From Intestinibacter sp034113885 (lineage in GTDB: Bacteria > Bacillota > Clostridia > Peptostreptococcales > Peptostreptococcaceae): a stretch of DNA of 5,248 bases. Where the stretch lies: NCBI RefSeq assembly GCF_034113885.1, contig NZ_JAXEWM010000132.1, positions 1 to 5,248 of the forward strand, read 5' to 3'. Of this stretch, positions 1 through 5,248 are shown piece after piece (position 1 is the stretch's first letter; each line of letters opens with the position of its first letter). Both the position numbers and the translations under genes were made by a program. The notes under the pieces are model-generated. The model was not told the origin of the DNA, did not search any database, and saw only the letters and a list, made by a program, of their open reading frames with translations.

Positions 1-2
1 AA

Positions 3-398
3 TTATTAAAACTTAATCACCGATTAACAAATATTCGTCATAATTATTTACATCAAGTAACTACTGAAATAATAAATCGAAAACCAAAATTTATTGTTTT
101 AGAAGATTTAAATGTAAGAGGTATGATGAGAAATAAGCATTTATCAGAAGCTGTAGCAGAACAATGCTTTTATAAATTTTATAGACAAATAGAGTACAAA
201 TCTCTATGGAATAATATTAAATTTATAGTTGCAGATAGATTTTACGCAAGTAGTAAAATATGTTCATGCTGTGGGGTAATAAAAAATGATTTGAAGCTTA
301 GTGATAGGATTTATAAATGCGAAAAATGTAACACTATAATTGATAGAGACAAGAATGCAAGTATAAACCTTATGAATTACGGAAAATCAATAGCTTAG
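3..398 (+). CDS. tnpB: TnpB (OrfB) RNA-guided nuclease, C-terminal part, 5' end outside window
   Basis: The frame is open from base 3, so the gene starts left of the window; about 131 codons are visible. They cover the second half of the RuvC-like nuclease. The sequence begins LLKLNHRLTNIRHNYLHQVT, the usual TnpB helix before RuvC-II. RuvC-II follows as IVLEDLNVRGM, with the catalytic Glu in LEDL. Next comes FYASSKICSCCG...YKCEKCN, a four-cysteine zinc finger inserted in RuvC, and then DRDKNASINL with the RuvC-III Asp. The RuvC-I Asp must lie upstream, out of sight. TnpB proteins are omega-RNA-guided DNA endonucleases that help the element persist at its donor site. No frameshift or missing catalytic residue is seen in the visible part, so the nuclease may be intact. 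The protein ends NYGKSIA, and the stop codon lies inside a hairpin that probably belongs to the omega RNA. Confidence 0.93.
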   Translation, partial: LLKLNHRLTNIRHNYLHQVTTEIINRKPKFIVLEDLNVRGMMRNKHLSEAVAEQCFYKFYRQIEYKSLWNNIKFIVADRFYASSKICSCCGVIKNDLKLSDRIYKCEKCNTIIDRDKNASINLMNYGKSIA

Positions 399-578
399 TT
401 ACCTAAACAACACTATTGATATGTACCGATACGTTAGTCGGGAATTTAAGCCTTTGGAGTATTATATCAAATGTAAGTAGCTGTGAATTTATTTATAGTA
501 AAAGCAGATACGTTGAAAAAGGAATGAAACATAAAATTTTATAATTTTTTATAGATTTTTATAAGTTTTCAGTAACGG
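380..578 (+). ncRNA. probable omega RNA of the TnpB element (scaffold region)
   Basis: In IS200/IS605 elements the guide RNA of TnpB is made from the 3' end of tnpB and the element's right end. Here that stretch has no open frame but has structure. A perfect 8-bp inverted repeat (386-393 with 413-420, atcaatag/ctattgat) encloses a smaller stem, ttag/ctaa (395-398 with 403-406). Together they span the tnpB stop codon. A further small stem pairs ccga (426-429) with tcgg (438-441). The scaffold should end at the right border near 578, with the guide taken from the DNA beyond it. The 5' limit is a guess, because these RNAs are often processed from the tnpB transcript. The call rests on position and hairpins, not on a matched RNA family. 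Confidence 0.5.
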
Positions 579-1269
579 CATAAAAGGGCTTTACATCATA
601 CCAGACTACCAAAATCCTACGACCCACATAATGAGTGACGAATGCAGAAAAATGATAGCAGGGGTCGCGGTGGAAAAGGATCTAATAGTAATAGAGGATT
701 CTATCTACAGCTTTTTATTGGAAGAACCTAGAAAATCAGTCGCAAGCTATGCACCAGATAATGTGATTTACATATATAGCTTATCAAAAACTGTAGCACC
801 TGGACTTAGATTGGGATATATAGTATCTCCATTGAAGTACAAAAAGGATTTATTCAACGCTTTATACAACATGAATATAACGGTGTCTCCATTCATGCTG
901 GAAATAGCATCTAGGATGATAGTTTCTAAATCTATCTATAAGTTGATGGATAGACATAGAGCTTCGACTAGAGAGAGAAACGCATTAGTCGAAAAATATC
1001 TAGGAGAGTACAACCTAATAGGCGATGAAAATTGCATATTTAAATGGTTTATTTTACCTAAAAAATTTGATGCTCTAGAGTTTGAAAATCTCGCTTATAA
1101 AAAAGGAGTTAGAATCTATTCAGCAAATAAATTTATTGTAGGCAAGGAAAAACCGGTAAATGCCGTGAGATTAGCAGTCACATCGACTTCTAGCATTGAA
1201 GAGCTCGAAAAAGGCCTGATTATATTGAAACAATTATTAGAATCAGAAAGCATCTATAATATTTATTAA
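579..1269 (+). pseudogene. PLP-dependent aminotransferase (MocR/YdcR-like), N-terminally truncated by the IS
   Basis: The frame is open from 565 and becomes recognisable at 580, directly after the IS border, as IKGLYIIPDYQNPTTHIMS. This is the fold-type I aminotransferase segment whose Asn (613-615) contacts PLP. It continues with EDSIY, where Asp (697-699) and Tyr (706-708) contact the cofactor ring and phosphate. The Schiff-base lysine lies in SLSKTVAPGLRLGY (codon 787-789), and AVRLAVTS carries the Arg that binds the substrate carboxylate (1168-1170). About 229 codons remain. A complete enzyme has roughly 390-470, and MocR members carry an N-terminal GntR-type winged helix. The large-domain N-terminus and any such helix are therefore missing. 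The ATG at 631 has no ribosome binding site and lies after the QNPT motif, so it is not a true start. MocR membership rests on the local wording and is less certain than the aminotransferase call. The 5' half may lie beyond the IS left end. Confidence 0.85.
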
Positions 1270-1303
1270 ACAAAATTGAATGCCATACGCTTTTAATATT
1301 GTT

Positions 1304-1345
1304 TTGGAAGATTTGAGATGATAACCTTATATTATAGATAATATA
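1304..1345 (+). promoter_or_regulatory. upstream control region of the PhzF-like gene, with 18-bp palindrome
   Basis: A perfect inverted repeat with 8-bp arms (1328-1335 and 1338-1345, tatattat-AG-ataatata) lies just before the ribosome binding site. It overlaps the likely -10. Candidate -35 boxes are ttgaga (1313-1318, 16 bp from tagata at 1335-1340) and ttggaa (1304-1309, 17 bp from ttatat at 1327-1332). Neither is close to consensus. The palindrome could be an operator, but AT-rich promoter DNA forms such symmetry readily. Confidence 0.4.
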
Positions 1346-1351
1346 TTTAAA

Positions 1352-1358
1352 AAGGGGG
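1352..1358 (+). promoter_or_regulatory. ribosome binding site of the PhzF-like gene
   Basis: The sequence aaggggg lies 9 nt before the ATG at 1368. It fixes the start codon and suggests good translation. Confidence 0.75.
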
Positions 1359-1367
1359 ACCTATAAT

Positions 1368-2144
1368 ATGAAACAATATGTAGTAGATGCATTTAGTGAA
1401 AAAGTATTTGGAGGAAATCCAGCAGCAATATGTGTAATGGATGCTTGGCTTCCAGAAGAAACAATGATGAGTATTACTGTAGAAAACAACCTTTCAGAAA
1501 CAGCATTCACTGTAAAAGAAGGCGATAAATATAAATTACGCTGGTTCACACCAGGAGGAGAAATAGACTTATGTGGCCATGCGACATTGGCTAGTGCTTA
1601 TGTAATTATGAACTATGTAGAAGCTGACTTAAAAACAGTTACATTCTCTACAATGAGCGGCGACTTAATAGTAAATAAAAAAGGTGACTTATACGAACTT
1701 GATTTCCCTGCATATGATTTAAAACCAGTTGAAATAACTGATGCAATGGTCGATGCAATGGGAGCTAGACCAACAGAAGCGTATATGGGAAGAGATTTAC
1801 TTTGTTTATTTGACGACGAAAAAACAGTCAGAGAATTAAAACCTGATATGGATAAATTGAAGGCAATAGATGGATTATTGTTACATGTAACTGCAGCAGG
1901 CAAGGATGTAGATTGTGTATCACGTAGTTTCGCACCTAAGTTAAACATTATTGAAGATCCAGTATGCGGCTCAGGTCATTGTCATATCGCTCCATATTGG
2001 ATAAATAAATTGGATAAGGACAGTATAGTTGCTTACCAAGCTTCTAGAAGAGGCGGAACACTTTACTGCACTATGGACGGCGATAGAGTGAAGCTTAGTG
2101 GTAAGGCTGCTTTGTATTCTGTAGCTGATATTAATATTGGATAA
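1368..2144 (+). CDS. PhzF family isomerase/epimerase-like protein
   Basis: This 258-residue cytoplasmic protein is of the usual PhzF length (about 260-300). PhzF proteins have two similar diaminopimelate-epimerase-fold halves and isomerise small carboxylated substrates. The namesake acts on dihydro-hydroxyanthranilate in phenazine synthesis. Visible family motifs, in order: YVVDAFSEKVFGGNPAAICV (residues 4-23); NLSETAF with the expected acid/base Glu at residue 44; LRWFTPGGEIDLCGHATLAS (57-76); EDPVCGSGHCHIAPYW (196-211) at the matching site of the second half; and YQASRRGG (223-230). The reading frame is clean and has its own ribosome binding site and terminator, so it is probably a single-gene transcript. 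No phenazine genes are nearby, so the substrate is unknown and a phenazine role should not be assumed. Two overlapping minus-strand frames are shadows of this gene. Confidence 0.93.
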   Translation: MKQYVVDAFSEKVFGGNPAAICVMDAWLPEETMMSITVENNLSETAFTVKEGDKYKLRWFTPGGEIDLCGHATLASAYVIMNYVEADLKTVTFSTMSGDLIVNKKGDLYELDFPAYDLKPVEITDAMVDAMGARPTEAYMGRDLLCLFDDEKTVRELKPDMDKLKAIDGLLLHVTAAGKDVDCVSRSFAPKLNIIEDPVCGSGHCHIAPYWINKLDKDSIVAYQASRRGGTLYCTMDGDRVKLSGKAALYSVADINIG

Positions 2145-2187
2145 TATCAAAAGAAAACATATTATATGTTAGAGATTGATATTAATT

Positions 2188-2213
2188 ACTCCCGTATAAA
2201 GCGGGAGTTTTTT
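2188..2213 (+). terminator. intrinsic terminator after the PhzF-like gene
   Basis: Seven pairs (actcccg, 2188-2194, with cgggagt, 2202-2208) enclose a 7-nt loop and run into six T residues (2208-2213). It lies 44 bp after the stop. Its position means the next gene needs its own promoter or readthrough. Confidence 0.88.
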
Positions 2214-2225
2214 ATACTTAATGAT

Positions 2226-2232
2226 AAAGGAG
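2226..2232 (+). promoter_or_regulatory. ribosome binding site deciding the TTG start of the ATPase
   Basis: The sequence aaaggag lies 7 nt before the TTG at 2240. It is the best Shine-Dalgarno in the area and supports the non-ATG start. The protein from this TTG begins with the normal N-terminal strand of the family (FIKQIYIEKIRHLKNIKIDL). Confidence 0.75.
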
Positions 2233-2239
2233 AAACAAT

Positions 2240-3115
2240 TTGAACAAGCATTTTATTAAACAGATTTATATAGAAAAAATAAGGCATTTGAAAAATATAA
2301 AAATAGACTTAAGTGACAAAGAACAGAAGCATTTAATTTTAACTGGAATAAATGGATCAGGTAAAACTGCATTAATAGAAACTATAAAAAAATATTTAGA
2401 ATTTATAATTGAAGATATAAATAAAAATGGTTCATATGAAATAGATATTAAATTTAATCTAAACGATAAAAATTTATTACGTTCTTTATATAAACAAGGT
2501 AAATTTATCTTAGGGTATTACAATTCAAGTAGATCTATAGATTTTGAAACACCAACAGGAGTTCAAAGAGTAAAATTAAAAAATACATATACTTTTGATG
2601 AAAATCCAAGCAAATTATTTCTTAAATATTTAGTTGATTTAAAAGCACAACAGTCATTTGCGAGAAATGAAGAAGATATGGAAGTAGTAGAGAATATAGA
2701 TAATTGGTTTGATAAATTTGAAAATGCTATGAGAACTATATTAGATGATGATAGTATAAAATTGAAATTTGATTATAGAAATTATACTTTTAAAATACTT
2801 CAAGATAATAGAGAGCCATATGGATTCGATGAATTATCAGATGGATATTCTTCAGTTTTAAGTATATTATGTGATTTAATTTTAAGAATAAATAAAAATA
2901 GATCTATTATATGTAGAGATTATGAATTTGATACAGAGGGTATTGTATTAATAGATAACATAGAAGCTAACTTATATGTTGAGCTACAAAATAAGATATT
3001 ACCATTTTTTGTTAGCTTTTTTCCAAATATACAGTTTATAGTAACAACTCACTCGCCATTTGTATTGAATTCAATTGATAATGCAATAATATATGATTTA
3101 GGAAAAAATGATTAA
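2240..3115 (+). CDS. AAA/ABC-type ATPase (RecF/SMC-like), short and with altered Walker B
   Basis: This 291-residue protein has the ABC-type nucleotide-binding fold found in RecF, OLD and many defence-associated ATPases. Visible motifs: Walker A GINGSGKT (residues 36-43); a middle region with LVDLKAQQSFARNEEDMEVV and NWFDKFENA (about 131-163); signature LSDGYSS (199-205); Walker B GIVLIDN (234-240); NIQFIVTTHSPFVL (263-276) with the switch His at 271; and NAIIYDL near the end. Two things are odd. The residue after Walker B Asp239 is Asn240 where the catalytic Glu is usual, and the following E-A-N-L-Y replaces the common E-x-H-L-H. The protein also stops five residues after IYDL, whereas relatives that I recall continue with a further C-terminal tail. 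It may be inactive, regulatory or decaying. No promoter is evident between the preceding terminator and the ribosome binding site. The gene converges on the helicase gene. The specific role is unknown. Confidence 0.85.
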   Translation: MNKHFIKQIYIEKIRHLKNIKIDLSDKEQKHLILTGINGSGKTALIETIKKYLEFIIEDINKNGSYEIDIKFNLNDKNLLRSLYKQGKFILGYYNSSRSIDFETPTGVQRVKLKNTYTFDENPSKLFLKYLVDLKAQQSFARNEEDMEVVENIDNWFDKFENAMRTILDDDSIKLKFDYRNYTFKILQDNREPYGFDELSDGYSSVLSILCDLILRINKNRSIICRDYEFDTEGIVLIDNIEANLYVELQNKILPFFVSFFPNIQFIVTTHSPFVLNSIDNAIIYDLGKND

Positions 3116-3137
3116 AGTAAAAAAGAGAGTGTAAGAT

Positions 3138-3178
3138 AAAGTGTATAAGAGAAAATTTATTTCTACTTATACACTTTT
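3138..3178. terminator. long hairpin between convergent genes, probable bidirectional terminator
   Basis: Twelve continuous pairs (3138-3149 with 3166-3177, aaagtgtataag/cttatacacttt) are extended by five inner pairs (3150-3154 with 3160-3164) after one bulged A at 3165. The loop is 5 nt. T residues follow on the plus strand (3175-3178). On the minus strand the stem likewise ends in T-rich sequence. It lies 22 bp after the ATPase stop and 7 bp beyond the helicase stop, which suits termination from both sides. The T tracts are short, so efficiency is uncertain. Confidence 0.65.
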
Positions 3179-3184
3179 AGTGTA

Positions 3185-4966
3185 TTATCGTTTAATCCTA
3201 ATACCAATATAACCAATTTGATTTTTACCAGTAATCTTATCCTTAAACTTCTTATAAATCATAATCTTACTCTGAGTATCGAAAATTCGTTTATAAGATC
3301 CCTCATAATTTATAGTTTTTTTACCTGTTTTTAACTTGCTTTCGATGATTATATTATTTTTATAAATTTTTTCTATTCTTTTCTTAAAAGAGGATTGTAC
3401 ATTAAAATATTCAATATCCCTTTCATGGCAGTAACTCACATACTCGTGGTATAAATCCTCTAAATGAACTCTATAGTCGACTGACTTTCTTTGAAATTCC
3501 TTTATTATAGAAGCTAGATTTTTTTTGATTAAATTATCTCTTATATCATCATAATTAAAGTATTCTACCTTTTTATCGAAAAATTGAGTAAGTCCATAGT
3601 CTAGCATATTGTAGTCGGTATCTTTTTCTTCTTTTTGTTTCTTTCTTAAAATATAATTTTCGTATTTGGCATCTATATCGTACTTAAATTCTATGGCATC
3701 TTCTAGCTCTATAAAGTTAAAGTCGTTGTTTTTTAAAAGGTTATATACCTTTAAATTTAAGAAAAAGCTAATAATATAATCCTTTTCTGATATTAGCTTT
3801 TGAGATAAATTAATTATTTTCTCTGCCGGTCTTCCATCGATAATTAAAAAATTTATTTTAGATAAATAATCTTCTGGATCGTATTCGTTAGACACCTTAA
3901 AAAAGCTATTGCTGGCATATACTTGATGCAATTGCATATAGTCCCCTGTATAAACTACACCATTTACTATAGCTTGGTCGGAATTTATCCAAACTGTTTT
4001 ACTAAATTCAGAAATAGGTATAACTCTTTGTGATGAAACCTCGTGCACAGTATTAAATCGAGCCTTTAAAAGATTCGCCTTTGAGACATCTGAGCCAAAT
4101 TTAGTCGGAGGTATATGCTTCACAGCTTCTTCAGGAAAATAGCTTGAAAATAAATCAATTAAGCAGCTCTTACCAACATCGTGTTCTCCTACCATAAATA
4201 ATATTTGCTTTGCTTTTCTTTTACGTGTTTTAGTGAGGATAGAGTAAACTAAATGCTGTCCTAATTGAAGTAATTTATCCTCATTACTATTTAATGAAGT
4301 TAAATAAAAATGGAAAAAATATTTAAGGTTCTCAGTGTCCAAATAGAGATCCTTGCCGATTATGTAATTTGCGTCGATATAGCTGTCGAAAAACAATTCC
4401 TTTCGCTGTCTGCTATCTGTTATAATTTCATTTGTTTCTATATTATAAGAGCAGTTTTTGAAATTTATCCAGTATGAATTAGTATCCATGAAGTTTTTGA
4501 ATTCTAAATCTGTCATATTGAATTTTTTATCTATTTTCAAATCTCTTACTAATATACTTAATTTTGAATTTATAGAGATACCCAAAAGCTCTAAATATTT
4601 AAATTTAATGTCGTATTCCTTCTCTAAAAACTCTCGTATTTTCGCTAAAAGCTTGTTGTTGTTTTTTTCAACCTGCCAATAATTAAATTCTTCATTATAC
4701 ATATATAATTTATCGTTGTGAACCTTAATTACTTTTTTTATGTATAAAAGAGAAAGAAATGTGTAAATGCATCTATTTGATTTGAAAAAGTTATATGCAT
4801 CATTTAGTGAGGCATTTTCAATTATAAGTTGATTGTCAAATGTATTTATTGTATATAAGTCGTCTGTATTTATAGATTCATTTACTATAGCTTCATATTT
4901 GCTTTTAACATAATGCTTATTACTAGATTCTCTATTTAAATTTGAATCAATTTCTTTTACTTGCAT
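3185..4966 (-). CDS. D5/P4-type superfamily 3 replicative helicase (phage or plasmid-like), no primase domain seen
   Basis: This 593-residue protein looks like the helicase module of phage, satellite or plasmid primase-helicases, which unwind DNA as hexameric rings at replication origins. Residues about 70-230 resemble the D5 N-terminal domain: DKLYMYNEEFNYWQVE (85-100), then WINFKNCSYNIETNEI (166-181). The SF3 core follows. Walker A is LFMVGEHDVGKS (256-267, Lys266). The Walker B-like strand ends in an acid, RFNTVHEV (303-310, Glu309). Motif C is in FFKVSNEYD (355-363, Asn360). Then come INFLIIDGRP (371-380) and a charged C-terminus with LEDLYHEYVSYCHERDIEYF (502-521), like the winged-helix tail of this family. 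The usual Arg-Arg finger after motif C is not obvious. Only about 65 residues precede the D5-like region, so there is no primase domain. The start is supported by AAGGAG 12 nt upstream, a slightly long spacing. The gene is transcribed away from the AT-rich control region at 4967-5189. Confidence 0.85.
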   Translation of the reverse strand: MQVKEIDSNLNRESSNKHYVKSKYEAIVNESINTDDLYTINTFDNQLIIENASLNDAYNFFKSNRCIYTFLSLLYIKKVIKVHNDKLYMYNEEFNYWQVEKNNNKLLAKIREFLEKEYDIKFKYLELLGISINSKLSILVRDLKIDKKFNMTDLEFKNFMDTNSYWINFKNCSYNIETNEIITDSRQRKELFFDSYIDANYIIGKDLYLDTENLKYFFHFYLTSLNSNEDKLLQLGQHLVYSILTKTRKRKAKQILFMVGEHDVGKSCLIDLFSSYFPEEAVKHIPPTKFGSDVSKANLLKARFNTVHEVSSQRVIPISEFSKTVWINSDQAIVNGVVYTGDYMQLHQVYASNSFFKVSNEYDPEDYLSKINFLIIDGRPAEKIINLSQKLISEKDYIISFFLNLKVYNLLKNNDFNFIELEDAIEFKYDIDAKYENYILRKKQKEEKDTDYNMLDYGLTQFFDKKVEYFNYDDIRDNLIKKNLASIIKEFQRKSVDYRVHLEDLYHEYVSYCHERDIEYFNVQSSFKKRIEKIYKNNIIIESKLKTGKKTINYEGSYKRIFDTQSKIMIYKKFKDKITGKNQIGYIGIRIKR

Positions 4967-4978
4967 GATTTTTTATTT

Positions 4979-4984
4979 CTCCTT
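4979..4984 (-). promoter_or_regulatory. ribosome binding site of the helicase gene
   Basis: On the minus strand this reads AAGGAG, 12 nt before the ATG at 4966-4964. The spacing is longer than ideal, but no closer candidate and no alternative in-frame start is seen. Confidence 0.6.
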
Positions 4985-5033
4985 ATTCTAAAAATTTCTG
5001 ATTTCTTTATTTTAAAAAAATATTATTTTTATT

Positions 5034-5042
5034 ATTATATCA
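5034..5042 (-). promoter_or_regulatory. extended -10 promoter for the helicase gene
   Basis: The minus strand reads TGATATAAT, a full TATAAT box with the TGn extension. No good -35 is found 15-18 bp upstream, which is common for extended -10 promoters. It would give a leader of about 60 nt. That leader would include a low-complexity AT palindrome (5016-5030, AAAAATA-T-TATTTTT). Confidence 0.5.
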
Positions 5043-5110
5043 TAAAAATATACACACAAAAATATAAAATAAAAGAAATTGGAAAAAATAGAAAAAATTT
5101 TAATTTTAAG

Positions 5111-5135
5111 TAAATTTTGTTGACAACAATATTTA
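5111..5135. promoter_or_regulatory. 25-bp palindromic operator candidate over a -35 box
   Basis: A dyad is centred on A5123. Eleven of twelve base pairs match, with the core ttgttg-A-caacaa (5117-5129) perfect and one mismatch at 5116/5130. The -35 hexamer TTGACA (5120-5125) sits in the middle, so a bound dimeric repressor would block RNA polymerase. The likely binder is a helix-turn-helix regulator of the element, but no such gene is in the window. Confidence 0.6.
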
Positions 5136-5149
5136 ATAAGTACTATCAT
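5120..5149 (+). promoter_or_regulatory. rightward sigma-A-type promoter
   Basis: A consensus -35 TTGACA (5120-5125), an 18-bp spacer and the -10 TATCAT (5144-5149, one mismatch to TATAAT) point right, away from the helicase. Transcription would start near 5156. It is the strongest promoter match in the window, and the -35 overlaps the palindrome. Confidence 0.7.
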
Positions 5150-5189
5150 CAAATTAAGATATAGACTGAAATACAGCTATAATCTAAGT

Positions 5190-5248
5190 ATGATTTTATC
5201 AATTGAAAAAATGGAATTCCAAGGTTATTATTTCCGTATTATGTTTAA
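5190..5248 (+). CDS. possible 5' end of an unidentified ORF running off the window
   Basis: From the ATG at 5190 the frame stays open to the window edge (19 codons, MILSIEKMEFQGYYFRIMF). It lies about 34 nt after the predicted start of the rightward promoter, which is its main support. No Shine-Dalgarno precedes this ATG, or the in-frame ATGs at 5211 and 5241, so the true start is undecided and the frame may be chance. The product is not recognisable. Confidence 0.25.
   Translation, partial: MILSIEKMEFQGYYFRIMF

Larger units (their letters stand above)
1..578 (+). mobile_element. IS200/IS605-group insertion sequence, right-hand part
   Basis: This is the right portion of an IS605/IS1341-like element; the left end and any tnpA lie outside the window. 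It holds the 3' part of tnpB followed by about 180 bp of non-coding right end. The right border is placed at about 578, after the run ttttcagtaacgg, because from 580 onward the DNA reads in frame as aminotransferase (I-K-G-L-Y-I-I-P-D-Y-Q-N-P). The border could be off by a few bases. Elements of this group insert without target duplication, so none is expected. The perfect palindrome ataaaattttat (531-542) lies in the subterminal region, where these elements usually carry structured DNA recognised by TnpA. Family membership rests on TnpB; the exact border is inferred from the interrupted gene. Confidence 0.8.
4967..5189. other. AT-rich divergent intergenic region
   Basis: This stretch of about 220 bp has no credible gene and is extremely AT-rich, especially 4985-5118. 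It holds the leftward helicase promoter and the rightward operator-promoter. It also has a 9-bp direct repeat, aaaaatata, at 5044-5052 and 5058-5066 (14 bp start to start). Replication helicases of this type often lie next to their origin. The base composition is compatible with one, but two copies of an A/T-only word are not evidence of iterons. Confidence 0.5.

Noticed and set aside
631..633. ATG at 631 as the true start of the aminotransferase
   Set aside because: Family sequence (KGLYIIPDYQNPTTHI) continues upstream in frame to the IS border, and no ribosome binding site precedes this ATG.
1268..1305. Terminator after the aminotransferase remnant (aaacaa/ttgttt)
   Set aside because: Six AT-rich pairs with a loop of about 25 nt and no proper T tract; too weak.
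1361..1549. 62-codon minus-strand frame overlapping the PhzF-like gene
   Set aside because: Shadow of a clearly coding frame on the plus strand; no ribosome binding site and no recognisable protein.
1613..1948. 111-codon minus-strand frame inside the PhzF-like gene
   Set aside because: Antisense shadow; the Ser-rich, low-information product is typical of the reverse of a coding strand.
2176..2200. ttgata/tataaa as a promoter for the ATPase gene
   Set aside because: The spacer is only 13 bp, and the tataaa is part of the loop of the preceding terminator.
4458..4682. 74-codon plus-strand frame inside the helicase gene
   Set aside because: Antisense to a well-supported SF3 helicase frame; no translation signals.
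5014..5066. aaaaatata repeats as origin iterons
   Set aside because: Only two exact copies of an A/T-only word in an extremely AT-rich stretch; not distinguishable from chance.
5178..5183. TATAAT as the -10 of a second rightward promoter
   Set aside because: No -35 at 16-18 bp and no TGn extension; a chance match in AT-rich DNA is likely.

Overview
The window is AT-rich and uses short purine-rich ribosome binding sites (AAGGAG, AAAGGAG, AAAGGGGG). Its proteins resemble low-GC Gram-positive families. An anaerobic Firmicute of the Clostridia type is the likely host, inferred from composition and protein style only; no taxonomic marker gene is present.

Left part (1-1269): the window opens inside the C-terminal half of a TnpB (OrfB) nuclease of the IS200/IS605 group. 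It is followed by the element's non-coding right end, which probably also encodes the omega (guide) RNA. The element ends near 578, and the next base enters the reading frame of a PLP-dependent aminotransferase fragment (fold type I, MocR/YdcR-like). That fragment has lost its N-terminal half, so the IS sits inside or has truncated this gene and the remainder is a pseudogene. The first bases of the aminotransferase remnant are what the omega RNA would carry as its guide.

Centre (1270-2213): a complete PhzF-family isomerase/epimerase-like gene has its own upstream region. That region contains an 18-bp palindrome over the likely -10 and a strong ribosome binding site. The gene ends at a clean intrinsic terminator.

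Right-centre (2214-3178): a 291-residue ABC/RecF-like AAA ATPase starts at TTG with a good ribosome binding site. It has Walker A, an LSxG signature and a THSP switch motif. However, the residue after the Walker B aspartate is Asn instead of the usual Glu, and the protein stops right after the switch region. It looks like a degenerate or shortened member. A 40-nt hairpin separates it from the convergent gene that follows.

Right part (3179-5248): a 593-residue D5/P4-type superfamily 3 helicase lies on the minus strand, without a visible primase domain. This is the replication helicase style of phages, satellites and plasmid-derived islands. Upstream is a very AT-rich control region of about 280 bp. 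It has an extended -10 promoter firing left into the helicase, and a TTGACA/TATCAT promoter firing right whose -35 is embedded in a 25-bp near-perfect palindrome. This divergent switch suggests the edge of a small integrated mobile element continuing to the right of the window. A short open frame runs off the right end.

No CRISPR array, tRNA or rRNA was seen. Nothing here clearly amounts to a new multi-gene system. The most notable items are the operator-controlled orphan helicase, the decayed ATPase beside it, and the TnpB/omega-RNA element interrupting the aminotransferase gene.
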